Part shown: piece by piece, positions 1 to 8,741 of the stretch
How the letters are laid out: the number at the start of each line of letters is the position of its first letter
Numbering within the stretch: position 1 is the stretch's first letter
Source: Cohnella zeiphila
GTDB taxonomy: Bacteria; Bacillota; Bacilli; Paenibacillales; Paenibacillaceae
Reading direction: 5' to 3'
Assembly (NCBI RefSeq): GCF_014212055.1
Contig: NZ_JACJVO010000012.1
Coordinates: 124,001 to 188,000 of the forward strand
DNA length: 64,000 nt
The notes under the pieces: generated by a model
Databases searched by the model: none
Seen by the model: only the letters and a program-made list of their open reading frames with translations
What the model was told of the DNA's origin: nothing
Made by a program: the position numbers and the translations under genes

Positions 1-144
1 CGCAGAACGGGATGGGTATCGATCAAACTGCACAAGGGACTGGATTCAAAGAAATTCATGCTTCGCAAAAAATATCGGCCTGAAGCGGTCGAGGTCATGA
101 TGGAATGGGCAAGCCGGAACAAGGTGAATTGCTCATTTAAATAA
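1..144 (+). CDS. C-terminal end of an unknown protein (5' truncated by window)
   Basis: The first frame is open from base 1 to a TAA at 142-144 and gives a basic tail of 47 residues containing VSIKLHKGLDSKKF and ending NKVNCSFK. No start codon fits, so the gene begins upstream of the window. I do not recognise the family. A good hairpin follows 18 bases after the stop, which supports this being a real gene end. Confidence 0.55.
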   Translation, partial: RRTGWVSIKLHKGLDSKKFMLRKKYRPEAVEVMMEWASRNKVNCSFK

Positions 145-161
145 CCTATATCTAGCCAAGC

Positions 162-193
162 CAGCCCTCAACCTGATGACAGGTGGGGGGCTG
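162..193 (+). terminator. Rho-independent-like hairpin after the first partial gene
   Basis: Arms 162-175 and 180-193 pair almost perfectly (CAGCCCTC-AACCTG with CAGGT-GGGGGGCTG) around an ATGA loop. Only a short T run follows. It sits between the partial plus-strand gene and the end of the minus-strand reductase, so it may serve both. Confidence 0.6.
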
Positions 194-215
194 TTTGACG
201 TTTAATATTAAAGGG

Positions 216-1073
216 TTATTGAGAAATCGAGTCTTTTAAAAAATCAGTAAAATTCACCGGGGATCTGCCAATCAAGTTTTCCAAAGCGGGATTGGTCTGT
301 GAGAAATCTCCCTGTCGGCTTGCTTGAAACATACCCGTAAGCATGCCGATCATCTCTTCCGACAGTCCTCGGGACACCAGGTGGTTCCGATATTCATCAT
401 CCGACACGACAATTCGCCGAATCGGCCGATCCAAGACCTTGGAAGCAATTGATGCCATTCTTTCCATGTCAATCGCTTCGGAAGCCGTAAGGTGAGGAGT
501 TATGCCGTCATATGTTTGCTCTGTCAGGATTACCGCTGCGGCTTCGGCCAGGTCGGAATGGGTGGTCCAGGCAACAGGACCATCCTCCGGAGCCATCAAT
601 TCCCCTGTTTTCAAGGCATCACCCATCCACATTATCGCGGATGCGGCATAAAAGCCGTTTCGCAGCGACGTGAAAGCTATTCCTGAAGATTCTAGCATCT
701 CTTCTGTAGCAGCATGAACGTTCATAGGAGGAAAATGCGACGTTGCGGATGAAAACATTTGACTAGTGTACAGCAGTCGGCCAACACCAGCCTTCTTGGC
801 CGAGTCGATTGCGGTTTGATGCTGACGAACCGCAACTTCTCCCAAGGAGTGGGACGAGATCATGAGAACTTGAGACGCTCCTTCAAAGGCGTAAAGAAGA
901 CTTTCGGAATCATCGAAATGTCCTTGCCGAACGCGAACTCCGCGTTCTTTTAGATCCTGTGCCTGGTTCATATCACGGACACTTACACCAATATCCCCGG
1001 CAGGAACACGCTTTAGAAGCTCCTTCACAACCTTCCGGCCTAATTTGCCATTCGCCCCTGTAACAACAATCAT
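216..1073 (-). CDS. NmrA-type SDR family NAD(P)-dependent oxidoreductase (QOR2-like)
   Basis: The protein opens with MIVVTGANGKLGR, the nucleotide-binding glycine motif of atypical extended SDR proteins of the NmrA/QorB group, and continues with VLMISSHS and LLYTSQM-type strands and the family signature SLRNGFY. Length (285 residues) fits the family. Such enzymes reduce quinones or act as NADPH sensors; the substrate cannot be told. The start at 1073 places GAAAGGA about 12 bases upstream; an upstream ATG at 1085 and a TTG-like extension to 1118 are less convincing. It is divergent from a TetR regulator, with a dyad between them, so regulation by that neighbour is likely. A decayed second copy of this gene lies at 2960-3345. 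Confidence 0.85.
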   Translation of the reverse strand: MIVVTGANGKLGRKVVKELLKRVPAGDIGVSVRDMNQAQDLKERGVRVRQGHFDDSESLLYAFEGASQVLMISSHSLGEVAVRQHQTAIDSAKKAGVGRLLYTSQMFSSATSHFPPMNVHAATEEMLESSGIAFTSLRNGFYAASAIMWMGDALKTGELMAPEDGPVAWTTHSDLAEAAAVILTEQTYDGITPHLTASEAIDMERMASIASKVLDRPIRRIVVSDDEYRNHLVSRGLSEEMIGMLTGMFQASRQGDFSQTNPALENLIGRSPVNFTDFLKDSISQ

Positions 1074-1093
1074 TTCTGCACTCATCCTTTCGT

Positions 1094-1118
1094 TTGCACA
1101 CCGATTTTGTTTGTGCAA
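1094..1118. promoter_or_regulatory. Inverted repeat in the reductase/TetR divergent intergenic region
   Basis: TTGCACA (1094-1100) and TGTGCAA (1112-1118) form an inverted repeat of 7-base arms separated by 11 bases, immediately upstream of the reductase start. Position and form suit a regulator operator; assignment to the adjacent TetR is inference. Confidence 0.4.
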
Positions 1119-1249
1119 TCATAAACGTATAAGGTAAAAATAAAAGGATGGAGTTGCGCGAACAACCTGCAAAAAGCTGTTTTTGTTGCGTTCCCGACAT
1201 TTTTGTCCTTTTGTCCGTTATTTGAGTTTAAGAGAAAGAGGGGGGTAAA

Positions 1250-1843
1250 ATGTCGGTAAATCCCGAGGATCCGCGTGTTAAAAGAACCCGTCACTTGTTC
1301 GTGCAGGCTTTTAACGAGTTGGTTGGGAAAAAGAGAAACGTCTATTCCATTTCGGTGCGCGATATCACGAATCAAGCAACCGTAAATCGAACAACATTTT
1401 ATGCGCATTTTCAGGATAAATATGAGTTCCTTGAATATTGGATGACGGAAAAGTTCCAAATGGCTATAAAGGATAGATTGCAAGAAGAAACAAGATGCAG
1501 TGCCGACAATTTGCGAATCCTTATTCAAACCATATTCGATTTTCTTTTGCAGTTTCAACAATGCCGTACGCCGGGAGACAAGCAATTTGAAGCGATGTTT
1601 GAAAATGCCATGCAGCAGGATCTCCATCGACTCCTGCTTAAACGGGTATATGAAGGGGACACCCAGGGCTTTTCGCAAGAAAAATTGGAGGCGATGGCGC
1701 TCGTTATCAGTTGGGGCATATTCGGATCGGCTTTGCAGTGGAGCCGGAACCCGCAAGATCGCACAGCGGAGACGATGTTTGATGAAGTCATTGAGGTTCT
1801 ATCGGTCCATTTGACCCCTTTTTGGGAGCAAACAACCGGCTAA
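1250..1843 (+). CDS. TetR/AcrR family transcriptional regulator
   Basis: A 197-residue protein. Residues about 8-60 form a TetR helix-turn-helix: ISVRDITNQATVNRTTFYAHF followed by KYEF, with the FYAHF motif of the recognition helix region. The remaining 135 residues are helical and resemble the TetR_C_8 group of ligand-binding domains. An AGAGGGGGG ribosome site precedes the ATG by about 5 bases. It is transcribed away from the NmrA-type reductase at 216-1073, the usual arrangement for a local repressor that responds to an electrophile or quinone, though the inducer is unknown. Confidence 0.88.
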   Translation: MSVNPEDPRVKRTRHLFVQAFNELVGKKRNVYSISVRDITNQATVNRTTFYAHFQDKYEFLEYWMTEKFQMAIKDRLQEETRCSADNLRILIQTIFDFLLQFQQCRTPGDKQFEAMFENAMQQDLHRLLLKRVYEGDTQGFSQEKLEAMALVISWGIFGSALQWSRNPQDRTAETMFDEVIEVLSVHLTPFWEQTTG

Positions 1844-1912
1844 AGATATCTTCCCCACCGCAAGGAGAGCGAATCTTCTGCTTCAAAACCCTCCAACAAA
1901 AGCGACGACAGC

Positions 1913-2905
1913 TCATGCCCACTCGTCCAATATTTCCATTGCCTTTAATCGAAGAGGCCAGGTCTCCTCCATAATGTCCAGCATGCTACGGCTTCTTGAG
2001 CGGTTAGGGAACCGAGCGGCAAGCCAAGCTTCCCGGGGCAATCGATATAAGGAAGAAATCAATTGGCGTTCGGCCGGGTCGAAAGGACGGAGCTCTTCGT
2101 ATCCTTTTAACAACGAATGGATGAAAACGGGATTAAAGTGAGTTGTGTTCATGAGCGCGTTTGCTACGTCAACATAGATGGATCCTGGCTTAACGCGGTC
2201 CCAATCGATCATGTAAAGCTGCCCGTCATCGGCAATGATGACATTCTGCGGAGTAATATCGCTGTGTATCAATGCGGGACAAGTCATTTCCTTTTCCAGA
2301 AGGCCTGCAATCTCCGGGCTCTTTAATTCGGCCCAGGACCGATCTGAGATTCGGTTGCAGGAAGCTCCGTACCTTTTATACCATCTACGAAACCGTTTAT
2401 TCATTTGGCTTGCTTTTGCGGTCTGTCTGCGAAAGAGACGGTCTTGATTCTGCCATAACCGGATGTGGCTATAGAAGGGGCCTTTGACGGGAGAGGGAAG
2501 ACGGGATGCTTCGTGCAAGGAGGCCAGGGCTCGTCCAAGCTTTTCGAAATCCTCCTGACTCTCCATTCTTCTTCCATTGATCCATGGGCATACGTAGAAG
2601 GGCCTTCCTTGATGTAAAGTCCATAACTTCCCGGTATGGCTCGCGAGCCATTTCGGCATGGAGTCGAAGTCATGATTCATCAAGAGCTGTATATAGTCTG
2701 CGGCTGCTTTTATTTGGTCAATTGTACTTGTGCGGAGCAGATTGCTTCGGAAAAAGGGCTTCATCGCATAAGCCCCGTTCTCCGTCTGTACTCGAACGAC
2801 GGCATTCTTGCGGTAATAAGACGCGACCGAGTCCGTACGCAGCGGAATGAGACCGAAGCGGCGGACAATTTGGCGGACTCGGCTTTGGGGCAAGGGATTG
2901 GCCAT
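1913..2905 (-). CDS. CotS-family spore coat protein / aminoglycoside phosphotransferase fold
   Basis: About 330 residues with the APH/choline kinase-like fold: the catalytic loop reads LIHSDITPQNV (Asp in HSD, Asn in PQN) and the metal-binding segment reads MIDWDRV. An N-terminal lobe with FYVCPWINGR and the C-terminal ending typical of CotS/YutH spore coat proteins support a sporulation coat role rather than antibiotic phosphorylation. The key residues are present, so activity cannot be excluded. The start at 2905 has GAGGTGG just upstream; an in-frame TTG at 2926 is the alternative. It stands alone, with the ruin of a reductase behind its promoter. Confidence 0.78.
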   Translation of the reverse strand: MANPLPQSRVRQIVRRFGLIPLRTDSVASYYRKNAVVRVQTENGAYAMKPFFRSNLLRTSTIDQIKAAADYIQLLMNHDFDSMPKWLASHTGKLWTLHQGRPFYVCPWINGRRMESQEDFEKLGRALASLHEASRLPSPVKGPFYSHIRLWQNQDRLFRRQTAKASQMNKRFRRWYKRYGASCNRISDRSWAELKSPEIAGLLEKEMTCPALIHSDITPQNVIIADDGQLYMIDWDRVKPGSIYVDVANALMNTTHFNPVFIHSLLKGYEELRPFDPAERQLISSLYRLPREAWLAARFPNRSRSRSMLDIMEETWPLRLKAMEILDEWA

Positions 2906-2959
2906 GGGCCACCTCGCTTCCGTCAAGATGACGATCTGAGTGGAGAGTTATTAGTCAGG

Positions 2960-3345
2960 TTATTCATGGAGGAGGGGGCGTGTTTGGGTAAGTGCCTCTT
3001 ATTCATGGACTGTAAACCGACGAATCCAGCGAGCGTCGCGAACACAACGGAAACGGCTTTTTTCCGGTTGTTCGAAAGGCTTCGCTATCTCCAGTCACAT
3101 GGGATCTTCTCCGACATCGCATTTCGCTCCGATGCTTGACCAAGCGGCAACAGAGCAAATTCTGCAAGCTTCGGGAATTCCCTTTACTTCGCTTCGTAAC
3201 GGCTTTTACACCGAAACGCCGCTGATGCTGGCGAGTGGAGCCACCCAAACAGGCGAATTGATCGCTCCCGAGGACGGCCCGGTAAGGTTCCGACTCATCC
3301 AAAATTACGCACGGCATAGCGGCGGAAATGTTCGGTCACGGCAAT
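2960..3345 (+). pseudogene. Remnant of a second NmrA-type SDR reductase (frameshifted)
   Basis: Translation from 3099 gives TSHFAPMLDQAATEQILQ and then ASGIPFTSLRNGFYTE and GELIAPEDGPV, which align with TSHFPPMNVHAATEEMLE, SGIAFTSLRNGFYAA and GELMAPEDGPV of the intact gene at 216-1073. Just after GPV the reading frame must shift to continue as THPKLRTA and then meets TAG. Upstream, weaker matches (REHN, a YTSQM-like stretch at about 3084-3101) lie in other frames. There is no full-length frame, so this is an inactivated paralogue; outer limits are approximate. Confidence 0.7.
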
Positions 3346-3362
3346 TCGCGATTATTTCGCCT

Positions 3363-3812
3363 TTACTGGTCCTGGTCGCGCAGGTGCGTCGCCAGGTCGT
3401 CCAGCGTATGGGACCAGCCGTCGTAATAGTACTTATCGCCGGGGTGACCGGCTACTCCGCGCAGGTGGAAGATCATCTCTGTGCGGTCGCCCTGTGCGGT
3501 GAGGGTTAGGGTCACGACAGGGGAATTCTCGATGGGATCGTCGGGGTAGCCCCAGGTGAAGACGAGCCGTTCGAAAGGTACGACTTCGAGGAACACGCCT
3601 CCGGTGTGATACTCCTCGCCGGTCTCGCTATTGACCATCGTGTAGCGGTAGCGTCCGCCTTCTCTGACGTCGAAGGAGATGGACTCCAGGGGTGTCGAAG
3701 GCAACCAGCCCGCGAGCTCCTTCTTCTCGGTCCAAGCGCGCCATACGAGCTCGCGGCGGGCATTCAGAGTGCGGGTAATGGTGAATTCCGGTGCGGAAGC
3801 GGTCATGTTCAT
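3363..3812 (-). CDS. SRPBCC (AHSA1-type) domain protein
   Basis: A 149-residue START-like protein. It shows the AHSA1 pattern ITRTLNARRELVWRAWTE near the start, then GWLPS, DVREGGRYRY and FLEVVPFERLVFTW, and ends with WSHTLDDLATHL. This fold binds hydrophobic ligands in a central cavity; the ligand is unknown. The ATG at 3812 has GAGGAGGAAC directly upstream and overlaps the stop of the ArsR gene (ATGA), so the two are translationally coupled and cotranscribed. The same pairing, with a different gene order, recurs at 31320-32179. Confidence 0.85.
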   Translation of the reverse strand: MNMTASAPEFTITRTLNARRELVWRAWTEKKELAGWLPSTPLESISFDVREGGRYRYTMVNSETGEEYHTGGVFLEVVPFERLVFTWGYPDDPIENSPVVTLTLTAQGDRTEMIFHLRGVAGHPGDKYYYDGWSHTLDDLATHLRDQDQ

Positions 3813-4147
3813 TGTTCCTCCTCTGAGTTCATGGTTTTGAGGTGCTCTTCCATTGCGTCGAAGCGCAGGTTCCACTCGCGGCGGTGCTTTTCGACCCAGG
3901 CCGATGCCTCATCAAGAGGCTCGGTACGAATCTTCAAGGTCCGCCACTGGGCGTTCGCCGTGCGTTCGATCAGCCCTGCTCGCTCCAGTACTTTGAGATG
4001 CTGGGAGATCGCGGGTGCGCTTATCCCGAAGGGCTCGGCGATCTCCCCGACTGTCGCGGCCCTCTGTGACAGTCGGGTCAGGATGTTCCGGCGCGTCGGA
4101 TCGGCGAGTGCAGCGAAGATGAGGCTAAGAGTGTCCTTCGCAGCCAA
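3809..4147 (-). CDS. ArsR family transcriptional regulator
   Basis: A 112-residue winged-helix repressor: ALADPTRRNILTRLSQ, then GISAPAISQHLKVLERAGL as recognition helix and wing. No metal-binding cysteine pair is visible, so it belongs to the non-metal group usually paired with AHSA1 proteins. The start is TTG at 4147, chosen because AAGGAG lies 9-14 bases upstream and MAAKDTL matches family starts. A perfect 22-bp palindrome lies right upstream, probably its own operator, making the ArsR-AHSA1 operon autoregulated. Confidence 0.88.
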   Translation of the reverse strand: MAAKDTLSLIFAALADPTRRNILTRLSQRAATVGEIAEPFGISAPAISQHLKVLERAGLIERTANAQWRTLKIRTEPLDEASAWVEKHRREWNLRFDAMEEHLKTMNSEEEQ

Positions 4148-4160
4148 TTAAAAGACTCCT

Positions 4161-4182
4161 TAATTAAGAATATTCTTAATTA
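4161..4182. promoter_or_regulatory. Perfect 22-bp palindrome, probable ArsR operator
   Basis: TAATTAAGAAT followed by its exact complement ATTCTTAATTA, 14 bases upstream of the ArsR start. AT-rich perfect dyads of this size at the start of an arsR-type gene are typical autoregulatory operators. Confidence 0.7.
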
Positions 4183-4263
4183 TGCATTGCAATGGTTGAT
4201 CATGTCAAGCTGCCGGGGATTTAATGGCTTACTGCCCTTGTTCCAAAAATGATAATCAGTTCT

Positions 4264-4291
4264 TTGCGCTGGCAACGCTGACGGCTATAAT
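4264..4291 (+). promoter_or_regulatory. Candidate sigma-A promoter for the ribosomal protection gene
   Basis: TTGCGC (4264-4269) and TATAAT (4286-4291) are separated by 16 bases. The implied leader to the ATG at 4440 is about 140 bases, long enough for a leader-based control, but I saw no clear attenuator peptide. Confidence 0.45.
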
Positions 4292-4439
4292 GGTTCAAGA
4301 TGTTCCTGAAAAATTCGGATCGATTCATACAGGCAATAACGGATACGCCCGGCTTGGGCAACCGCTTCTCCTCGGCTGACGAGGATCGGGAGCGAGGAAA
4401 GGAGACGGCGAGGATGAGAAGCTGCGGAGGAGAAGAACG

Positions 4440-6395
4440 ATGAAGCGGCTGACGATCGGCTTGTTCGCCCACGTGGATGCGGGCAAGACGACTTTCGCGG
4501 AGCAGCTGCTCTACCATACCCACAGCATCCGGTCGCGGGGCCGGGTGGACCATCAGGATGCGTTTCTGGACAGCCACGACATCGAGCGGGCCCGGGGCAT
4601 TACGGTGTTCGCCGACCAGGCGATCATGGAATACAAGGGCGACACTTATTATTTGATAGACACCCCGGGACACGTCGATTTCTCTCCGGAGATGGAGCGC
4701 GCGATCCAGGTTATCGATTACGCCATCGTAATCGTCAGCGCGGTGGAGGGCGTCCAGGGCCATACGGAGACGGTCTGGCAGCTGCTGCGCCGTCACCGGA
4801 TTCCGACGTTCTTCTTCCTTAACAAGACCGACCGGGTCGGCGCGGATGCGGGCAGAACCGAAGAGGACATCCGCCGCCAGTTGACCGGGGATGTCTGTTC
4901 TCTCACGGCAAATTTCGCCGGCGGTGTCGTCGGAGAGGCGCTGCGGGAGGCGATGGCGGAGCGGGACGAGTCGCTGCTCGAAGCGTTCCTGGAGGGGAGG
5001 GAAGACCAAGCTTTCTGGCTGAGCGCCTTGCGGAAAATGGTGCGGGAATGCCGTCTCTTCCCTTGTGCCGACGGCTCGGCGTTGCAAGATGCGGGCGTGG
5101 TGGAATTCCTGGAGCAATTCCGCCTGCTGACGACGGCGACTTATGATGAGACGGCTCCGTTCGGAGGCCGCATTTATAAGATCAAGCACGATGCGAACGG
5201 GACGAGGCTCACGTTCATCAAGGCGCTGAGCGGCACGCTGAAGGTCCGGGATCAGCTCAGCTACGAGAGCGGCGGGCTTCGTTACGACGAGAAGATCACG
5301 CGGATCTTCCTGGTCAACGGCTTGAAGTCGCAGCCGGTGGAGCAAGCGGCGGCCGGCGATCTGTTCGCGGTGGCCGGCTTGTCCGCCGCTGAGGCCGGTC
5401 AAGGCTTGGGGGTGATCGCGGACAGGCTCGCTTACGAGTCGGAGCCGACGCTGCAATCGAAGGTGGAGTTCGACGACTCGCTTCACGTCCAGCAGGTGCT
5501 CGGCGCGTTCCGCATGCTGAACGCGGAGGACCCGTCCCTGAACGTCGTCTGGGAAGAGAGCCTGCAGGAGATTCACATTCGCGTCATGGGCTTGATCCAG
5601 CTGGAGGTGCTGGAGCAGCTGGTGAAGGATCGGTTCGGCTTCGCGATCTCTTTCGGCCAACCGGAAATTCTCTATAAAGAAACGATCCAGTCCGCCGTGA
5701 CGGGGTACGGGCACTTCGAGCCGCTCCGGCATTATGCGGAGGTGCATCTTCTGCTGGAACCGGGGGAACGCGGGAGCGGGCTTCAATTCGCCAGCGCGTG
5801 TCATCCGGATGACCTCGGCGTGAAGGATCAGAACCTGATTCGGACGCATCTCTACGAGCGGGAGCACCACGGCCTGCTGACGGGGATGCCCGTCACGGAT
5901 CTGAAGATCACCTTGCTGCGGGGCGGCTCGCATAACGAGCATACGCACGGCGGCGACTTCCGCGAGGCGACTTTTCGCGCGCTGCGGCAGGGGTTGGAGA
6001 AAGCGGACAATGTGCTGCTGGAGCCCTTCTACGACTTCAAAATCAAGGTGGGCATCGACGAGATGGGGAGAGTGCTCTCCGATATTCAGCGGGCCTCCGG
6101 TACGTTCGAGCCGCCGCAGACGATGGATACCCATGCGGTCATTATGGGAAGGGTACCCGTGTCGACTTTTATGAGCTACAGCACCGAGCTCGCTTCCTTC
6201 ACGCATGGGCGAGGCAGCATCCGCTGCGTGTTCGGCGGCTACGACCGGTGCCATAATGCGGAGGAAGTGATCGAACGGATCGGCTACCGCAAGGACGCCG
6301 ACCCTCTCTATACGTCCTCCTCGATTTTCTGCGCCAAGGGAGCCGGCTACTCCGTGCCGTGGGACGAGGCGGAGGCCAAGATGCACCTGCTCTAA
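4440..6395 (+). CDS. TetM/TetO-type ribosomal protection GTPase
   Basis: A 651-residue translational GTPase of the EF-G/TetM family. G1 AHVDAGKTT (residues 10-18), G2 RGITV, G3 DTPGHVDF and G4 NKTDRVGA are intact, and the C-terminal half follows the EF-G domain order seen in TetM. In tetracycline-resistant bacteria these proteins displace the drug from the ribosome. Chromosomal homologues of Paenibacillaceae are diverged from mobile tet genes, so resistance is not certain. GAGGAG precedes the ATG by 6 bases. It is a single gene, ended by a hairpin shared with the LysR gene. A long open frame on the opposite strand is a coding shadow. Confidence 0.85.
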   Translation: MKRLTIGLFAHVDAGKTTFAEQLLYHTHSIRSRGRVDHQDAFLDSHDIERARGITVFADQAIMEYKGDTYYLIDTPGHVDFSPEMERAIQVIDYAIVIVSAVEGVQGHTETVWQLLRRHRIPTFFFLNKTDRVGADAGRTEEDIRRQLTGDVCSLTANFAGGVVGEALREAMAERDESLLEAFLEGREDQAFWLSALRKMVRECRLFPCADGSALQDAGVVEFLEQFRLLTTATYDETAPFGGRIYKIKHDANGTRLTFIKALSGTLKVRDQLSYESGGLRYDEKITRIFLVNGLKSQPVEQAAAGDLFAVAGLSAAEAGQGLGVIADRLAYESEPTLQSKVEFDDSLHVQQVLGAFRMLNAEDPSLNVVWEESLQEIHIRVMGLIQLEVLEQLVKDRFGFAISFGQPEILYKETIQSAVTGYGHFEPLRHYAEVHLLLEPGERGSGLQFASACHPDDLGVKDQNLIRTHLYEREHHGLLTGMPVTDLKITLLRGGSHNEHTHGGDFREATFRALRQGLEKADNVLLEPFYDFKIKVGIDEMGRVLSDIQRASGTFEPPQTMDTHAVIMGRVPVSTFMSYSTELASFTHGRGSIRCVFGGYDRCHNAEEVIERIGYRKDADPLYTSSSIFCAKGAGYSVPWDEAEAKMHLL

Positions 6396-6432
6396 GCGGA
6401 TCCGGGTATGCAATATGGATTGGATTATGCAG

Positions 6433-6454
6433 GGCCATCCCGCCAGGGATGGCC
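6433..6454. terminator. Bidirectional hairpin between convergent genes
   Basis: GGCCATCCC (6433-6441) pairs exactly with GGGATGGCC (6446-6454) around a 4-base loop, between the ends of the GTPase gene and the LysR gene. There is no clear T tract on either side. Confidence 0.5.
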
Positions 6455-6455
6455 T

Positions 6456-7349
6456 TCAGCTTGCGGCTTTAGAGGACAACGAGTCCCTTATGGCGTCCAT
6501 TAACAACAACGAGGCTTTGCCCAGGTGGTTTTTCTCCTTGCAGACGATGCCCATGGCGACGACGGGATTCAAGTCGGCGAAGGGCCGGATGACCAAGGTG
6601 CCTTCCTGCTCCAAGCCGCTGTACATCGGAACGATTCCGACGCCGAAGGCGGCTTGGACCATTTGTTGAATGACATAGAAACTCCCGACCTCGATGCTGG
6701 TGAAAGGATTTTGCCCGGACGGACAAAACGTCGTCTCCCAGAGCTCCCGATAGATGCAGGTCGGCTCCTTGACCAGAACGGTGAGCCCGGCGAGGTCGCT
6801 CGTCGCGATGCTTTCCCGATCGGCCAAGGGATGGCTCGCGTTCAGCAGAACCCCTAATCGGTCCTCGGTCAGCGGCTCGAACTCGAGCATGAGGTTCGCA
6901 GGCGGAGCCGCGCAGACGCCGAAGTCCAGCTCGCCGCTCCGCACCCTCTCCGCGATCAGCTTGCTGCCGCTCACTTCCATGGACAGCTCCACTTTCGGAC
7001 GGGATTGGCAGAAGCCGGCGATAATCGCCGCCAGCTTCTGGCTGGCGATGGGCTCGATCGCGGCGAGACGGACGGAGCCGTCGTCTCCCGCCGCGATATC
7101 GGCGACGGTCTGCCTCATGGAGCCGACCGACCTCAGCAGCGCCGCGGCCTCCCGGTGGAGCCATCGGCCGGCTTCGGTCACGATGACGCGTTTGCCGTCG
7201 CGCACGAACAAGGAAACGCCCAGATCGGCCTCCAGGCGCTGAATCTGAAGGGTTACGGTGGAGGGAGCATACTGGAGCTCCTCGGCGGCTTGCTGGAAAT
7301 GGCCCAGGCGCACGCAGGCTTCGAAGGTTTTCAGGGCTCGAAGGTCCAT
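6456..7349 (-). CDS. LysR family transcriptional regulator
   Basis: 297 residues with the N-terminal LysR winged helix (residues 1-60: LKTFEACVRLGHFQQAAEELQYAPSTVTLQIQRLEADLG in outline) and a C-terminal LysR substrate-binding domain of two alpha/beta lobes. AAAGGAG lies 7 bases before the ATG. It is transcribed away from the MFS transporter gene that starts 117 bases beyond, which is the most likely target. LysR proteins usually repress themselves and activate the divergent gene upon binding a small co-inducer. Confidence 0.9.
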   Translation of the reverse strand: MDLRALKTFEACVRLGHFQQAAEELQYAPSTVTLQIQRLEADLGVSLFVRDGKRVIVTEAGRWLHREAAALLRSVGSMRQTVADIAAGDDGSVRLAAIEPIASQKLAAIIAGFCQSRPKVELSMEVSGSKLIAERVRSGELDFGVCAAPPANLMLEFEPLTEDRLGVLLNASHPLADRESIATSDLAGLTVLVKEPTCIYRELWETTFCPSGQNPFTSIEVGSFYVIQQMVQAAFGVGIVPMYSGLEQEGTLVIRPFADLNPVVAMGIVCKEKNHLGKASLLLMDAIRDSLSSKAAS

Positions 7350-7465
7350 CGTCGTCTCCTTTGGTTTAAGAAATACAAATCATTCGTTCATATAATTCAA
7401 TTTTACAAAACATTCGCGCGGATTTACACTAGGGTCGACAAATTCTTTTAAGGAAAGTTGGGGCT

Positions 7466-8698
7466 ATGGGCACGAAATCCGCATTTAACTGGATCACGTT
7501 GTGGGCATCGCTTTTGTTTGTCGTCATCCTCGGTTTTTCCAGGCTCTCCTACGGGATGTTTCTACCGGGAATCCAGCGGGAGATCGGGGGGAGCTACGGA
7601 CAGCTGGGTATCCTGGGGACGGTCAACTTTATCGGTTATTTGGCCGGGACGCTATGTCTGTCTCCTTTGATCTCGCGATATCCGGACCGCAAGCCGATCC
7701 TCAACCGATGGACTTGCATTCTGCTCGGATTGGCCATGGTCGGCTCGGCGTTCAGCGATCATCCGGCCGAGCTCGGGCTGTGGCGGTTCGCGATCGGGTG
7801 GTTGTCGGCGTTCGCCACGGTGCTCGTGCTGTCCATCGCGATGGACGCCGTCCGTCCGGCGGAGCGGGGAGTGGCGTCGGGTCTCATCTGGCTGGGCGGC
7901 TCCGCCGGCATTCTGGCGACGGGCTTGCTCGCCCCTCTGACGATTGATCCCTCTCAATTGCAGGGGTGGCGGTACGCTTGGGCGGCCATGGGCTTCTTCG
8001 GCGTGATCGCCGCGGTCGGATTCGAGTACGTGACTCGGAAGCGGGGAACGGCGGGCACTGCCTCGCCGGCGGCATCGAACCCGCGAGAGCAAGCGGGCGA
8101 GAAGGTGTACCGTCTCCTGCTGAGTCCGAAGAAGCTCTTGTTCCTGATCGCCTCTTATTTCTTCTTCGGCTGGGGCTACATCATCTACTTCACGTATTTG
8201 ATTCCCTATCTGACGAGCCAAGGCATTCCATCCCTCTATGCCGGGCTAGTCTGGTCCGGAATCGGCTTCGCGGGTTTATTCAACGGATGGATCGGGGGCA
8301 AAGCCATCGACCGATGGCCGAGCGGGTATACGCTGGGGTCGGGGTTGATTCTGGGGACGATCGGCACGCTGGGCGTCACGACCGGCCATCTGTTCGGGAC
8401 GGCGGCGGGCGCGGTCCTGATCGGGCTGGTCTCCTTCATTACCCCGCCGCTGATGACGACCGCGCTTCTTCGGCGCCATGTCCCGCATCATGCCTATGCG
8501 GCATGTCTGAGTCTGGCCACCGCTTTTTTTGCCGCGGGGCAGATCATCGGTCCGATCGTGGGAGGCGTAGGGGTTGACCGGTACGGCTTGCGGTTCGGCG
8601 TCGCGTCCAGCGCGATCTTTATGGCGATCTCCGCCGCGTTGGCCGGTGCATACGGACGCCAGCAGCGAAAGCAGGAGGCTCGCGATTTCGGGGGCTGA
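7466..8698 (+). CDS. MFS transporter, YbfB/YjiJ type
   Basis: 410 residues with about 12 hydrophobic segments in two halves separated by a polar stretch at about residues 195-220. The first segments carry FSRLSYGMFLPGIQ and GTVNFIGYLAGTL, characteristic of the YbfB/YjiJ branch of the major facilitator superfamily. The substrate is unknown. Divergent from the LysR gene; followed by a strong hairpin shared with the metallo-hydrolase gene. The ATG at 7466 is preceded by GGAAAGTTGGGG. Confidence 0.85.
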   Translation: MGTKSAFNWITLWASLLFVVILGFSRLSYGMFLPGIQREIGGSYGQLGILGTVNFIGYLAGTLCLSPLISRYPDRKPILNRWTCILLGLAMVGSAFSDHPAELGLWRFAIGWLSAFATVLVLSIAMDAVRPAERGVASGLIWLGGSAGILATGLLAPLTIDPSQLQGWRYAWAAMGFFGVIAAVGFEYVTRKRGTAGTASPAASNPREQAGEKVYRLLLSPKKLLFLIASYFFFGWGYIIYFTYLIPYLTSQGIPSLYAGLVWSGIGFAGLFNGWIGGKAIDRWPSGYTLGSGLILGTIGTLGVTTGHLFGTAAGAVLIGLVSFITPPLMTTALLRRHVPHHAYAACLSLATAFFAAGQIIGPIVGGVGVDRYGLRFGVASSAIFMAISAALAGAYGRQQRKQEARDFGG

Positions 8699-8705
8699 AA
8701 GAAAC

Positions 8706-8733
8706 GGAAGGGCGCTCCGCCGGGCGCCCTTCC
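8706..8733. terminator. Bidirectional terminator hairpin
   Basis: GGAAGGGCGC (8706-8715) and GCGCCCTTCC (8724-8733) form a perfect 10-bp stem with an 8-base loop, just after the MFS stop and before the end of the convergent hydrolase gene. T-rich sequence follows on both strands within a few bases. Confidence 0.7.
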
Positions 8734-8741
8734 TGACATTT

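Noticed and set aside
4221-6413. 730-residue open frame on the minus strand opposite the TetM-type gene
   Set aside because: It is the complement of a GC-rich, strongly biased gene with intact GTPase motifs; the translation is Arg/Leu-rich without any recognisable domain.
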